64,000 bases of DNA from Aureimonas glaciei (GTDB lineage Bacteria; Pseudomonadota; Alphaproteobacteria; Rhizobiales; Rhizobiaceae). The stretch covers positions 1 to 64,000 of the forward strand of contig NZ_BMJJ01000004.1 in the NCBI RefSeq assembly GCF_014643375.1. The letters are read 5' to 3'. The position numbers and the translations under genes were made by a program. Shown here in pieces: positions 26,043-34,240 of the stretch. The notes under the pieces were generated by a model. That model was not told where the DNA came from. It saw only the letters and a list, made by a program, of their open reading frames with translations, and did no database searches. Numbering within the stretch: the first letter of the stretch is position 1; each line of letters opens with the position of its first letter.

Positions 26043-26177
26043 AGTCATCCCGGACTTGATCCGGGACCCATGCCAAATCGCTGAACATGATCGAGGACGG
26101 TGGACATTCCCGATCCTGACCCGATGGGGCAGTGACAGCGCCTCGGCATGGGTTCCGAGTCAAGCCCGGAATGACTA
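26043..26177. repeat. Palindromic repeat element, tandem copy 3
   Basis: Third 135-bp copy. Its right arm carries changes (GGGTTCCGAGTC and GGAATGAC) that break some base pairs, so it is the most degenerate of the three. Confidence 0.9.
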
Positions 26178-26445
26178 CTCTCAGAGGGGGGCAGGAAGCT
26201 TCATTGCCTGGAGAGCACGAAGCATTGTCCCTCGCGTTCGTCATCCGGACTCGGTGATCCGGCCCCGCCGCTGAACAAGACGAGCCGGTGGGGCCGTCCT
26301 GAATGGCATCGTCGGGAGACTGGCTGCCGCATGAATCCCCGCGCTGCGCACGAGGATGACGAGACGGAGAGTGGTTTCGGCGCAGACGGGGCCAATCCGC
26401 CGATCGACGGCCTCGGCCAGGCCCCACCCGGCCCGCAGCAAAGCC

Positions 26446-27501
26446 TCAGCCGTATTTCGCCACCGCCACCGGCGGCGCGTTGACGGCTGCCCTCGCGGCG
26501 CGTTCCTGCTGCGGCGAGCGGCCGTAGAGTTCGCGGTAGCATTTGGAGAAGTGCGAGGCGGAGACGAAGCCGGAGGCGACGGCGATCTCGACGATCGGCA
26601 GGGCCGACTGCAGCAGAAGGTGGCGGGCGCGGTCGAGGCGGATTTCGAGGTAGTAGCGCGCCGGCGAGCGGTTCATCTCCTTGTCGAACAGGCGCTCGAC
26701 CTGGCGGCGGGAGAGGAAGACGCGGCGCGAGATCTCGACCAGCGACAGCGGCTCGCCGAGATTGGCCTCCATGATCTCGATGATGGCCAGCACCTTGGCG
26801 TGCTGGACGCCGAGGCGGGCGCGCAGCGGCAGGCGCTGCCGGTCGTGGCTGGCGCGCACGCGGTCGGTGAGTGCCTGCTCGCAAACCCGGTTGACGAGGT
26901 CGTCGGTGTGATCCTCGCCGATCAGGGCCAGCATCATGTCGAGCGCGGCGGTGCCGCCGGCGCAGGTGAAGATGTTGTGGTCGATCTCGAACAGGTCGGC
27001 ATGCACGTCGGCGCGCGGAAAGGCCTCGGCAAAACCCGGCAGGTTCTCCCAGTGGATGGCGCAGCGGCGGTCGGCGAGGAGGCCGGCGCGGGCGAGGATC
27101 CAGGCGCCGGTGCACAGGCCGCCGACGGAGACGCCGCGCTGGTGCGTCTCGCGCAGGTAGGAGAAACTGGCGCGGTCGTTGAAATCCTCGACGAAGACGC
27201 CGGAGCAGACGAAGACCATCGACGGCTTGCCCTCGCCCATCAGCGCCCGCCGCTCGGTCTCGACCGATCCGCCGACGGTGATCTCGACATTGTTGGAGGC
27301 GAAGACGGGGGCGCCGGTGGGGGAGGCGAGGCGCCAGCGATAGGCTTCGTAGCCCAGGAGCCGGTTGGCGATCCGCAGCGGCTCGATCGCCGTGGCGAAG
27401 GCGATCATCGAAAAATTGGGCACCAGCAGAAACACGATGCTGCGCTTCAGCGTCTTCGACGGTTCGGGCCGTGACGGGACGGGAACGGGCAACTGGAGCA
27501 T
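26446..27501 (-). CDS. GlxA/GbdR-type AraC-family transcriptional regulator
   Basis: A 351-residue regulator. Residues about 18-190 form a DJ-1/PfpI-like domain (IVFLLVPNFSMIAFATAIEPLRIANRL, then VSVGGLCTGAWILARAGLL with the nucleophile-elbow Cys, and ALDMMLALI). The last 100 residues are an AraC-type double helix-turn-helix (LSLVEISRRVFLSRRQVERLF and PIVEIAVASGFVSASHFSKCYRELYG). This architecture includes GbdR of Pseudomonas, which activates glycine betaine and dimethylglycine catabolism. With a dimethylglycine-dehydrogenase-type gene 2 kb away and choXWV 3 kb away, that role is plausible here but inferred. I chose the ATG at 27501; a TTG 13 codons upstream is in frame. Confidence 0.85.
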   Translation of the reverse strand: MLQLPVPVPSRPEPSKTLKRSIVFLLVPNFSMIAFATAIEPLRIANRLLGYEAYRWRLASPTGAPVFASNNVEITVGGSVETERRALMGEGKPSMVFVCSGVFVEDFNDRASFSYLRETHQRGVSVGGLCTGAWILARAGLLADRRCAIHWENLPGFAEAFPRADVHADLFEIDHNIFTCAGGTAALDMMLALIGEDHTDDLVNRVCEQALTDRVRASHDRQRLPLRARLGVQHAKVLAIIEIMEANLGEPLSLVEISRRVFLSRRQVERLFDKEMNRSPARYYLEIRLDRARHLLLQSALPIVEIAVASGFVSASHFSKCYRELYGRSPQQERAARAAVNAPPVAVAKYG

Positions 27502-27767
27502 GGCCACTCGGTCGGTTCGGCTTGTTTGCCGTCGTTCCAAAGTGCGCGTAAATCACATGTGGTTCAAGCGCCTGCAGCCAAATTTGCGACAATTCCAGAA
27601 AGCGACTGCCAATTGTGCAGCGCCGTCCTTAACGGCGCCAGACGCTCGGCACCGGAGCCGCGCTTCTGCCGCATCGATCCGGATTTCGGACCAGGGTTTT
27701 TGCAGCGCTGGGAGAAGTCAGGCGGGTCGCCGGCTGCTCCTGCGAACGACTGCACGCCGCGCGCTCC

Positions 27768-28142
27768 CTAGCGAGAAAGCCGCTTGCCGTTGGCTGTGAC
27801 GCGCCTGGAATAGGGATGCAGCGCCGCCGAAAGTACGTCGTCGGCATCGTTGTGTGCACTGCGCATGACGCCGGTCATGGCACTCATCGTCGTCTCCATC
27901 GCCACCTTGACCATGGCCATGTTCATCGCCACCGCGCTCTCGCCCATGGCCTGCAATTTCTCGGTGACCATCTGTGAGGCCTCGCGCTTGGAACTCGCGG
28001 TGGGCGCTGCCGCGGTGATCCAGAATTCCGTCATTCGGCTTGCGATGACGAAGGGGGCTTCCATGGCGAGGGTCGCCATGGCCGTGGCGGCTTTATGCGT
28101 CGGGAGTGTCATCACAGGGGATACCTTGGTCGGGCTGCTCAT
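27768..28142 (-). CDS. Small Met/Ala-rich helical protein, unknown
   Basis: A 124-residue protein unusually rich in Met, Ala and Thr (MTLPTHKAATAMATLAMEAPFV, MGESAVAMNMAMVKVAMETTMSAM). The composition and predicted amphipathic helices recall phasin-like granule proteins, but I do not recognise a diagnostic motif, so no function is assigned. It has no signal peptide. The ribosome site is weak; the second Met, 10 codons in, is an alternative. It is a single gene between the AraC-type regulator and the patatin gene, on the same strand as both. Confidence 0.6.
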   Translation of the reverse strand: MSSPTKVSPVMTLPTHKAATAMATLAMEAPFVIASRMTEFWITAAAPTASSKREASQMVTEKLQAMGESAVAMNMAMVKVAMETTMSAMTGVMRSAHNDADDVLSAALHPYSRRVTANGKRLSR

Positions 28143-28288
28143 CTCGCAGCGCTCTCATCAACGCGCGAGGCATCAGAGCGTTCATTCGTCACAGACTATT
28201 GGCGAGGTGCGAACGTTTTGCTTCCCGGTTCCGAAAGAAAATCGCCGGCCCGGCGGGACGGCCGCGTCGCCGCGCTCTTGCTGTGGCC

Positions 28289-29437
28289 TCAGTCGCGGCC
28301 GGTGCCGCAGAAATCGATGACCTGGATGGCGAAGTCGGGCTTCTGCCGATGCACGAAGCGCTCGTCCTCAATCGTCCGCCGCACGTCCGCCCGCCCGTCG
28401 GCCCAGCGCTCGGTGGCGGTGTGGCGCGAGAATTCGTAGTCCTTGGAATCGCGGCTCCAGGACCGACGGCGGTTGATCAGATGCACGATGGTCACCGAGG
28501 CGTCGTTGCTGACCTCCCGCAGCATGCCGGCGTCGACGTCGTCGTCGAACTCGGCAGGGAGCTTGGCCAGAAGACGGTGCAGGGCCCGCCGCAGCTTCTG
28601 CCGCTCCCTGGCCATGTCGGTGTTGAGCCGCGTGCGGCTGGAAAAACGGATGTCCTTCTCGCGCTCGGACAGGTCGAGAAGGGTCTGCGGCAGCGGGCCC
28701 CTGGCGCTGAAGAGATCGACCTGGAAAATTAGGAGATCCTGTCGGCTCTCCTCGTCGAGCACGTATTGCAGCGGCGTGTTGGAGACGAGGCCGCCGTCCC
28801 AGTAGTGTTCACCCTCGATTTCGACGGGGGAGAAGCCGGGGGGCAGGGCGCCGCTGGCCATTACGTGCTCCGGGCCGATCGTCATGTGCCGGCTGTCGAA
28901 GTAGCGAAAATTGCCGGTGGCAACATTGACCGCGCCGAGGCTGAGGCGCATCCGGCCCTCGTTCAGATAGTCGAAGTCGACCAGGCGCTCCAGCGTGGCT
29001 TTCAGCGGCGTGGTGTCGTAGATGCCGAGCGCGCCCTGCGTGCCGGGCGGATGCAGCACGGCCGGCAGGATCCGCGGCTTGAAAAAGCCGGGGACGCCGA
29101 AGAGGGCGGTCGTTGCCGCGCTGGCGTGGTTGAAGCTGGTTCGCGAGATCTCGTCGGCGAGAAGCGGCGAGGCTGTCAGGCCGGAAGAGACCTCCTCCCA
29201 GAAGCTGCGCAGAGCGGCGACGCGTCGGGCCGGAGGATTCCCGGCGACGAGGGCCGCGTTGATGGCGCCGATGGAAATGCCGGCGACCCAGGAGGGCTCC
29301 GCCCCGTGCGCGGCCAGTTCCTCGAAAACGCCAGCCTGATAGGCTCCGAGCGCGCCGCCCCCCTGGAAGACGACGACGAGGGATTCGTCCTTCTGGACGA
29401 TGGGCGGATGGGAGAAGGTTGGCTTGTCCGCGGTCAT
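28289..29437 (-). CDS. Patatin-like phospholipase (with DUF3734 tail)
   Basis: A 382-residue patatin-family lipid acyl hydrolase. The oxyanion loop GGGALGAYQAG (around residue 27), the nucleophile Ser in GISIGAINA and the catalytic Asp in WDGGLVSNTP are all present, so the Ser-Asp dyad is complete. The last 150 residues (IFQVDLFSARGPLP and onward) match the DUF3734 extension seen in many alphaproteobacterial patatins. No signal peptide is visible, so a cytoplasmic role in phospholipid or polyhydroxybutyrate turnover is likely. The ATG at 29437 is preferred over a TTG three codons earlier. Confidence 0.9.
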   Translation of the reverse strand: MTADKPTFSHPPIVQKDESLVVVFQGGGALGAYQAGVFEELAAHGAEPSWVAGISIGAINAALVAGNPPARRVAALRSFWEEVSSGLTASPLLADEISRTSFNHASAATTALFGVPGFFKPRILPAVLHPPGTQGALGIYDTTPLKATLERLVDFDYLNEGRMRLSLGAVNVATGNFRYFDSRHMTIGPEHVMASGALPPGFSPVEIEGEHYWDGGLVSNTPLQYVLDEESRQDLLIFQVDLFSARGPLPQTLLDLSEREKDIRFSSRTRLNTDMARERQKLRRALHRLLAKLPAEFDDDVDAGMLREVSNDASVTIVHLINRRRSWSRDSKDYEFSRHTATERWADGRADVRRTIEDERFVHRQKPDFAIQVIDFCGTGRD

Positions 29438-29580
29438 GCGGCGCAATATAGCCCGGTCGCCCGGTCCGCAGAAGACGGCAGACCAGGCGCCACACCCCGT
29501 CGTGAAAAAATAGCCGGGAGCGGAACGGATTCACCTTTCGGCCGTTTTACCGCCACATAATGTTATTTGGAGACTGAACC

Positions 29581-29727
29581 ATGTCGAACCGTATTGCCGC
29601 CGTCTCTTTCTGTCTCGCCGCCATCCTGACGCTCTCGGCCTGCGCCAATACGGTTCGTGGCGTCGGACGGGATGTCGGCAACACCGTCGATGCGACGGGC
29701 GCTGCGGTGAACGACGTCGCGCAGTAA
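29581..29727 (+). CDS. Entericidin A/B-family lipoprotein
   Basis: A 48-residue lipoprotein: signal peptide with lipobox LSAC (Cys at residue 21), then the short mature part ANTVRGVGRDVGNTVDATG typical of the entericidin EcnA/EcnB family (N-T-x-x-G-x-G-x-D). Entericidins of enterobacteria form a toxin/antidote pair; alphaproteobacterial members are usually single and thought to affect the envelope, so a toxin role is not assumed. GGAGACTGAACC precedes the ATG. A strong terminator follows, making this a single-gene transcript. Confidence 0.85.
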   Translation: MSNRIAAVSFCLAAILTLSACANTVRGVGRDVGNTVDATGAAVNDVAQ

Positions 29728-29763
29728 GCATTCCAACTCGTCCGACATTCCTGTCGGATCGGA

Positions 29764-29793
29764 AAGGGGAGCCGCCAGTCGGCTCCCTTTTTT
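29764..29793 (+). terminator. Rho-independent terminator
   Basis: GGGAGCCG (29767-29774) pairs with CGGCTCCC (29780-29787) over a 5-base loop and is followed by T6. It ends the entericidin transcript. Confidence 0.9.
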
Positions 29794-29898
29794 CGTTTGG
29801 GGTGCAGTGGAAGAGGGTGGTGTGTCGCCTGGCTCTTTAACCCCTCCTTAATGGCGCTCGGACACAGTCGCCTCACGATCCTGAGGAGACGCGCCGTC

Positions 29899-30108
29899 GT
29901 GAAGCAGACCCCGGAAAAGCCAGAAATTGCGAAGGCGGACGTCGTCTCGACCGTCGCGGCCCTGGTGCAGATGCTGGCCGATGCGGGCATCCAGCCCGGC
30001 AAGATCAAAGCCTCCCTCACGAAAGCTGCCAAGCCCGGCAATCTAATTGCGCTGGAAGCGTGTCTGGTGACCCTGCCGCGCGCCTACGCGGCGTCCCGAC
30101 GCGCCTGA
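29899..30108 (+). CDS. Hypothetical small protein (69 aa)
   Basis: A 69-residue frame that begins with GTG, preceded at 10 bases by GAGGAG. The product (starts MKQTPEKPEIAKADVV, ends YAASRRA) is helical and charged with no signal peptide or known motif. A longer form starting at an ATG at 29851 would add 16 Arg-rich residues. The ribosome site is the main support; there is no homologue I recognise, so the call is tentative. Confidence 0.4.
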   Translation: MKQTPEKPEIAKADVVSTVAALVQMLADAGIQPGKIKASLTKAAKPGNLIALEACLVTLPRAYAASRRA

Positions 30109-30230
30109 CGCAGCTCATCGACGCGACCATACCGGCGCCCGCAGCCCGCGCCACTTCAGGCCGCGCTCGCGGCCCCGCCGGCAGAGTCGGTCGGAGATCC
30201 GATATTCGGTCTTTTGACGTGCCCCGCGCC

Positions 30231-31274
30231 CTAGGCGGCTGGGCGATCCGGCGGATTGACCATGGCGGTCATGATGCCCTGCAACGTCAGATGACCGATC
30301 GCGACGCCCGACCCGTTCACGACATGGGCTGACTGGCTGCAACAGTCGGTCATGGTGCGGGCCGCTTCCTCGATGATGGTGCCCCTGGCCACGGCCGGTC
30401 CGCGCGGGCCCTCCTGCGACGTCGTCGGCTCCATGATCGTCTGGACCTGGATCACGCGGCCGCGGTTCACCTCGCGCACAAAGGAGGCGATATAGCCGTC
30501 GGCGGGCCTCAGCACGATCTCCTCGCCGGTTCCCTGCTGGACGATCTCGCCGTCGCGCAGGATGGCGATGCGGTTGCCGATGCGCAGGGCCTCGTCCAGA
30601 TCATGCGTGATGAAGACGATGGTCTTGTGCAGCTCTTCCTGCAGGCCGAGCAGCACGGACTGCATGTCGCTGCGGATCAGCGGGTCGAGGGCGGAAAAGG
30701 CTTCGTCCATCAAAAGGATGTCGGCATCGGTGGCGAGCGCGCGGGCAAGGCCGACGCGCTGCTGCATGCCGCCGGACAAAGCGGTGGGATAGCGGTCCTC
30801 GTAGCCGGACAGGCCGACGCGGTCGATCCAGCGCTTGGCGGCGGCGCGCTTTTCCGCCTCGCCCTTGCCCTGGATGGTGAGGCCGTAGGTGACGTTGTCG
30901 ATGATGGTCTTGTGCGGCAGAAGCGCAAAGCGCTGGAAGACCATGGAGATCTTGTTTCGCCGGAAATCCCGCAGGCGAAGGGCCGACATCGCCAGCACGT
31001 CCTCGCCGCCGATGAGGATCTCGCCGGAGGTCGGCTCGATCAGGCGGTTGATGTGGCGGATCAGGGTCGACTTGCCCGAGCCCGACAGGCCCATCACCAC
31101 CTGGATGCCCCCCTTCGGCATGTCGATGTTGATGTCCTTCAGGCCGAGGACGTGCTGATGCTTCTCCATCAGCTCGGCCTTGGTCATGCCGGCCTTGACC
31201 TCTTCGACGAGGCGGCGATCCTCCGACCCGAAGATCTTGTAGAGCGAGCGGATGCGGATCGCGACGTCATCCAT
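30231..31274 (-). CDS. choV: Choline/glycine betaine ABC transporter ATP-binding protein
   Basis: A 347-residue ATPase of the ProV/ChoV type. The Walker A is GLSGSGKST (around residue 60), the signature LSGGMQQRVGLARALA, the Walker B ILLMDEAFSALD and the switch HDLDEA. The N-terminal segment FGSEDRRLVEEVKAG with M-T-K-A-E-L is characteristic of quaternary-amine importers. The last 90 residues replace tandem CBS domains with a short region that contains little CBS similarity. In rhizobia the choXWV set imports choline for conversion to glycine betaine. The ATG at 31274 overlaps the permease stop by 8 bases, so the operon order is X, W, V. Confidence 0.9.
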   Translation of the reverse strand: MDDVAIRIRSLYKIFGSEDRRLVEEVKAGMTKAELMEKHQHVLGLKDINIDMPKGGIQVVMGLSGSGKSTLIRHINRLIEPTSGEILIGGEDVLAMSALRLRDFRRNKISMVFQRFALLPHKTIIDNVTYGLTIQGKGEAEKRAAAKRWIDRVGLSGYEDRYPTALSGGMQQRVGLARALATDADILLMDEAFSALDPLIRSDMQSVLLGLQEELHKTIVFITHDLDEALRIGNRIAILRDGEIVQQGTGEEIVLRPADGYIASFVREVNRGRVIQVQTIMEPTTSQEGPRGPAVARGTIIEEAARTMTDCCSQSAHVVNGSGVAIGHLTLQGIMTAMVNPPDRPAA

Positions 31275-32178
31275 GGGCGGCCTCCCGGTGGCGCTGGAGC
31301 CGATGGCCATAGGCCTGACTGGTGCGGTCGAAGATGATGGCTATGGCGACGATGGCGAGGCCATTCATCACCCCTTGCGCGAAATACTGGTTGGTGATGG
31401 CCTGCAGCACCGGCTGGCCGAGGCCGCGCACGCCGATCAGCGAGGCGACGACGACCATGGCGAGGGCCATCATGATGGTCTGGTTGATGCCGGCCATGAT
31501 GGTCGGCAGCGCCAGCGGCAGCTGGACGCCGGTCAACCGCTGCCAGGTCGACGCGCCGAAGGCGTCGGCCGCTTCCAGCACTTCCTTGTCGACCAGCCTG
31601 ATGCCGAGATTGGTCAGCCGGATGATCGGCGGCATGGCGTAGATGACGACGACGAGGAGGCCGGGAATGAGGCCGATGCCGAGCAGCATGACGATGGGGA
31701 TGAGGTAGACGAAGGACGGCATGGTCTGCATCACGTCGAGGATCGGCGAGACGATCGCCTGGACCCGGTCAGACCGTGACATCAGGATGCCGATGGGCAG
31801 GCCGATGACGATCGACAAGAGCGTGCAGACCACGATGATCGACAGCGTGCGCATCGTATCTTCCCACATGCCGAAGATGCCGATGAGGAGCAGGGCCACC
31901 ACCGTGCCGATCGTGATCTTCCGGGAGTGGCTGGAAAACCAGACGATGGCGGTGGCGACCAAAAGCACGATCCACCAGGGCGTGGTCAAAAGCAGGCTCT
32001 CGAACCACAGCAGGAAATCCAGCAGTGGTCGGAAGATCGCCTCGATGGTGTCGCCCCAGGCGCGCGAGAACGCCTTATAGGCCTGGTCGACAGCACGGGT
32101 TCCCTCCCGCAGGAGGCTGCCGTTCATTTCGGGAAACTCGTAAAACCAATCCGGCACGGTTTTCAACCAATCCAACAC
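31267..32178 (-). CDS. choW: Choline/glycine betaine ABC transporter permease
   Basis: A 303-residue integral membrane permease. An extended N-terminal segment (WLKTVPDWFYEFPEMNGSLL) precedes six or seven helices between residues about 55 and 290. The cytoplasmic EAA-like loop reads VLEAADAFGASTWQRLTGVQLPLALPTI. The MQTMPSFVYLIPIVMLLGIG segment is typical of ProW/ChoW. It is translated coupled to the ATPase gene. A 284-base gap with a strong hairpin separates it from the binding-protein gene upstream. Confidence 0.92.
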   Translation of the reverse strand: MLDWLKTVPDWFYEFPEMNGSLLREGTRAVDQAYKAFSRAWGDTIEAIFRPLLDFLLWFESLLLTTPWWIVLLVATAIVWFSSHSRKITIGTVVALLLIGIFGMWEDTMRTLSIIVVCTLLSIVIGLPIGILMSRSDRVQAIVSPILDVMQTMPSFVYLIPIVMLLGIGLIPGLLVVVIYAMPPIIRLTNLGIRLVDKEVLEAADAFGASTWQRLTGVQLPLALPTIMAGINQTIMMALAMVVVASLIGVRGLGQPVLQAITNQYFAQGVMNGLAIVAIAIIFDRTSQAYGHRLQRHREAAHG

Positions 32179-32430
32179 GTTGTCCTGTGCCGCGTCGCTT
32201 CGGCGGTGAGGTCATCCCGGGCGCGCATGAGTGACGCGTCCGGCCTCGGCAGGCTGGGAGCCTCGGCAGGCCCCGGAGCCTGGGTCGGCATGGAGCCTGA
32301 GAAGGCATGGGGGACAGTCACTCACGCGCATGGCGACCGGCCGGGCTTGCGGAAGTCCCGTCGGTCGCCGTCGCTTGCCAACGGGGGAAATGGCCCGCTT
32401 GCGCGCCATGCCCTGCCGAGGCTTGGGGCG

Positions 32431-32450
32431 GGAGCCGCGAGAGCGGCTCC
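32431..32450 (-). promoter_or_regulatory. Intergenic hairpin between binding protein and permease
   Basis: GGAGCCGC and GCGGCTCC form an 8-bp stem around a GAGA tetraloop, 13 bases after the stop of the binding-protein gene. Such mRNA hairpins commonly stabilise the binding-protein message and reduce read-through, matching the higher need for binding protein. No T-run follows, so it is not a full terminator. Confidence 0.55.
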
Positions 32451-32462
32451 TGCCGGAATGGC

Positions 32463-33464
32463 CTAGAGGGCCGCCTTGACCTTCTCGGCGACATCGGCCG
32501 GGACCCACTTCGTCCAGACGTCCGGCTGGCTCTCGAGGAAGTGCATGGCGGTGTCCTCGCCGTTCGCCTGCTTGTCTTCCTTCCAGGCGAGAAGCTTGTT
32601 GACGATATCGTTGCTCCAGCCGCGGGTCTTCAGGTATTCGGCCGCGCCGCTCGACGATTCGGCGACCTTGGGCGTCACCATGGTGAAGACCTCGCTCTTG
32701 GTCCAGGCGTTGATCTTCGGATCCGGGCAGTCGGCGACCGAGGTGCAGCGCTTCCATTCGGCTTCGTCGAACGTGGTGTCGAAGCCGAGCTTGGTCATGT
32801 CGTACTTGCCGAGCACGGCGGTCGGTGCCCAGTAGTAGCCGAGCCAGGGCTGCTTGTTCTCGTAGGCCTTGGCGATCGAGCCGTCGAGGCCGGCGCCCGA
32901 GCCGGTGTCGACCAGCACGAAGCCCTTCTTCTCACCCTCATAGGCCTTGAAGAACTGCGTCGTGGTGATCTGGCAGCCCCAGCCCGACGGGCAGTTGTAG
33001 ACGGCGCCCTTGGATGGGTCCTCGCTCGACGGGAAAAGCTCGGGATGGTCCATGGCGTCCTGGATCGTCTTGATCTCGGGATGGGCCTCGGCAAAATAGG
33101 TCGGGATCCACCAGCCTTCCTCGCCGCCGTCGGTCAGCGACTCGGCGCCGTAGACCACCCGGCCGTCCTTGACCGCCGCATCGATCTGGTCGCGGAACTG
33201 GTTGACCCACATTTCCGGCGCCACGTCCGGCTGACCCTTTTCGGTCATGGAGGCGAAGGTCGGCATGGTGTCGCCCGGCACCAGGGACGCGTCGCAACCG
33301 TAGCCCTTGTCCAGTATGAACTCGTCGATCGAGGCGAGGACTTCAGCGGAGGCCCAGTTCATCGCAGAAATCGTCATCGTCCCGCAGTCTTCCGCAGCGG
33401 ATGCGCTGCCGGCGAAGCCGAAGATCGAGGCAGTCAGGATTGTCGATGCGAGTAGCTTCTTCAT
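32463..33464 (-). CDS. choX: Choline/glycine betaine ABC transporter substrate-binding protein
   Basis: A 333-residue periplasmic binding protein of the OpuAC family. The signal peptide is residues 1-23 (cleavage after ASA). The binding residues expected in ChoX include aromatic residues: Trp in SAMNWASAE, Trp in PEMWVNQF and Trp/Tyr in GYYWAPTAV. Two Cys pairs (C27/C57 region and PSGWGCQ/NCPSG) may form disulfides. In rhizobia ChoX has high choline affinity. The distance to the permease and the hairpin between fit differential expression. The AAAGGCCGGAC region upstream of the ATG gives a ribosome site. Confidence 0.92.
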   Translation of the reverse strand: MKKLLASTILTASIFGFAGSASAAEDCGTMTISAMNWASAEVLASIDEFILDKGYGCDASLVPGDTMPTFASMTEKGQPDVAPEMWVNQFRDQIDAAVKDGRVVYGAESLTDGGEEGWWIPTYFAEAHPEIKTIQDAMDHPELFPSSEDPSKGAVYNCPSGWGCQITTTQFFKAYEGEKKGFVLVDTGSGAGLDGSIAKAYENKQPWLGYYWAPTAVLGKYDMTKLGFDTTFDEAEWKRCTSVADCPDPKINAWTKSEVFTMVTPKVAESSSGAAEYLKTRGWSNDIVNKLLAWKEDKQANGEDTAMHFLESQPDVWTKWVPADVAEKVKAAL

Positions 33465-33530
33465 GTCCGGCCTTTCAAGAGAGTAAAGTAATCAACTGGA
33501 AGTCACAACGAAACGCAAGCGCCTCAAGTA

Positions 33531-33548
33531 GACGTAGAGATCTACATC
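33531..33548. promoter_or_regulatory. Candidate operator upstream of choX
   Basis: GACGTAGA (33531-33538) and TCTACATC (33541-33548) form an 8-bp inverted repeat with one mismatch and a 2-base centre, 67 bases upstream of the choX start. It is well placed for a regulator of choline uptake. Confidence 0.4.
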
Positions 33549-33889
33549 AGTCGAATGCGTTGCAGGAGAGGGTCGCAGTTGTGTTAGAGCGAAGGCTAGC
33601 GGGTTGGCGCCGCGAATCCAACCGTTTTCTGATTTATTCTGGCAGCGATCACGCAGGTGTTGAGAAAGATCAGGCTGACGGGCAAAGGCGGTCGGGATTG
33701 TCGACGCGCCTTGCGCCGCGTTTGCACCCTTCGACCTTACACCAGACTAAGAGAGTGACAGCGGTGCGCATGCCCGAACGCGACGGCGGCAGTTGTCTTA
33801 GCGGCATGGCGTCGCGCCAGGCGTCGATTGCGTGGCGGCCCGGCGCATCATTTCCGCATCCCGTTCCGGACGACGCGCAAACGTTAGAG

Positions 33890-34035
33890 GATGAGTAACA
33901 CCTGCCTGCGATAACAGGGAGCGACGAAAGACGCCCCGCTCCGGACAAGGTATTGCGTACCGGATCGTGGCGCCCAGACCCTCCAGTCACGTTGTGGAGA
34001 AAACCGCGCTGCGTCTTCGGACGGCGCGGTTTTTT
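33890..34035 (+). ncRNA. Candidate small RNA with terminator
   Basis: No coding frame explains this segment. It folds into successive hairpins: CCTG-CAGG near 33903-33917, GGAGCG-CGCTCC near 33917-33942, GGTA-TACC near 33949-33961 and CTCCA-TGGAG near 33980-33998. It ends in a strong terminator with a UUCG tetraloop. The positions of the first and last base are estimates. I do not recognise a known sRNA family. Confidence 0.35.
34001..34035 (+). terminator. Strong rho-independent terminator without an upstream CDS
   Basis: AAACCGCGC (34001-34009) pairs with GCGCGGTTT (34024-34032); within it CGTC-TTCG-GACG adds a UUCG-capped upper stem, and T6 follows. It terminates plus-strand transcription although the nearest genes on both sides are on the minus strand. 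Confidence 0.85.
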
Positions 34036-34240
34036 CGCGTCTGCATGGAGGAACGGCCACGGGCGTGCCGACTGCTCGGCCCTGGCGCCGCAAGTCCGGC
34101 CCGCGGCGCTCCGGCGCCCGTCCCATCGCCAGCGTCGACCCGGGCCGGGGAGGGGCCGTCCGACCGCTCCCGCTTCCAGCATCAAGTTTCGATCGGCCTC
34201 GCACCGTGCATGGGGAAATGGCGACGCTTCGCGCCAGACG

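Larger units (their letters stand above)
25542..26445. other. Intergenic region dominated by tandem palindromic repeats
   Basis: Positions 25632-26222 consist of three tandem 197-bp units, each holding a 135-bp palindromic element. A degenerate start of a fourth arm (GTCATCCGGACTCGGTGATCCGG) lies near 26240-26265. From there to 26445 no gene or clear signal is seen. Confidence 0.85.
33465..34240. other. Intergenic region upstream of choX
   Basis: This 776-base stretch has an inverted repeat near choX (33531-33548) and a structured segment ending in a strong terminator (about 33890-34035). From 33550 to 33890 and from 34036 to 34240 I see no convincing gene. Confidence 0.6.

Noticed and set aside
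25632-26222. CRISPR array as an explanation for the regular repeats
   Set aside because: The period is 197 bases, the repeated unit is itself a 135-bp palindrome, and the intervening sequence is also repeated. There are no unique spacers and no cas genes.
29581-29727. Entericidin as one half of a toxin/antidote pair
   Set aside because: Only one member is present and no second small lipoprotein gene lies nearby; rhizobial single copies are not known as toxins.
33890-34035. tRNA or SRP RNA as the identity of the structured segment
   Set aside because: No acceptor stem with T-arm GTTCGA-type sequence and no conserved SRP loop is present; the structure is a chain of short stems with a terminator.
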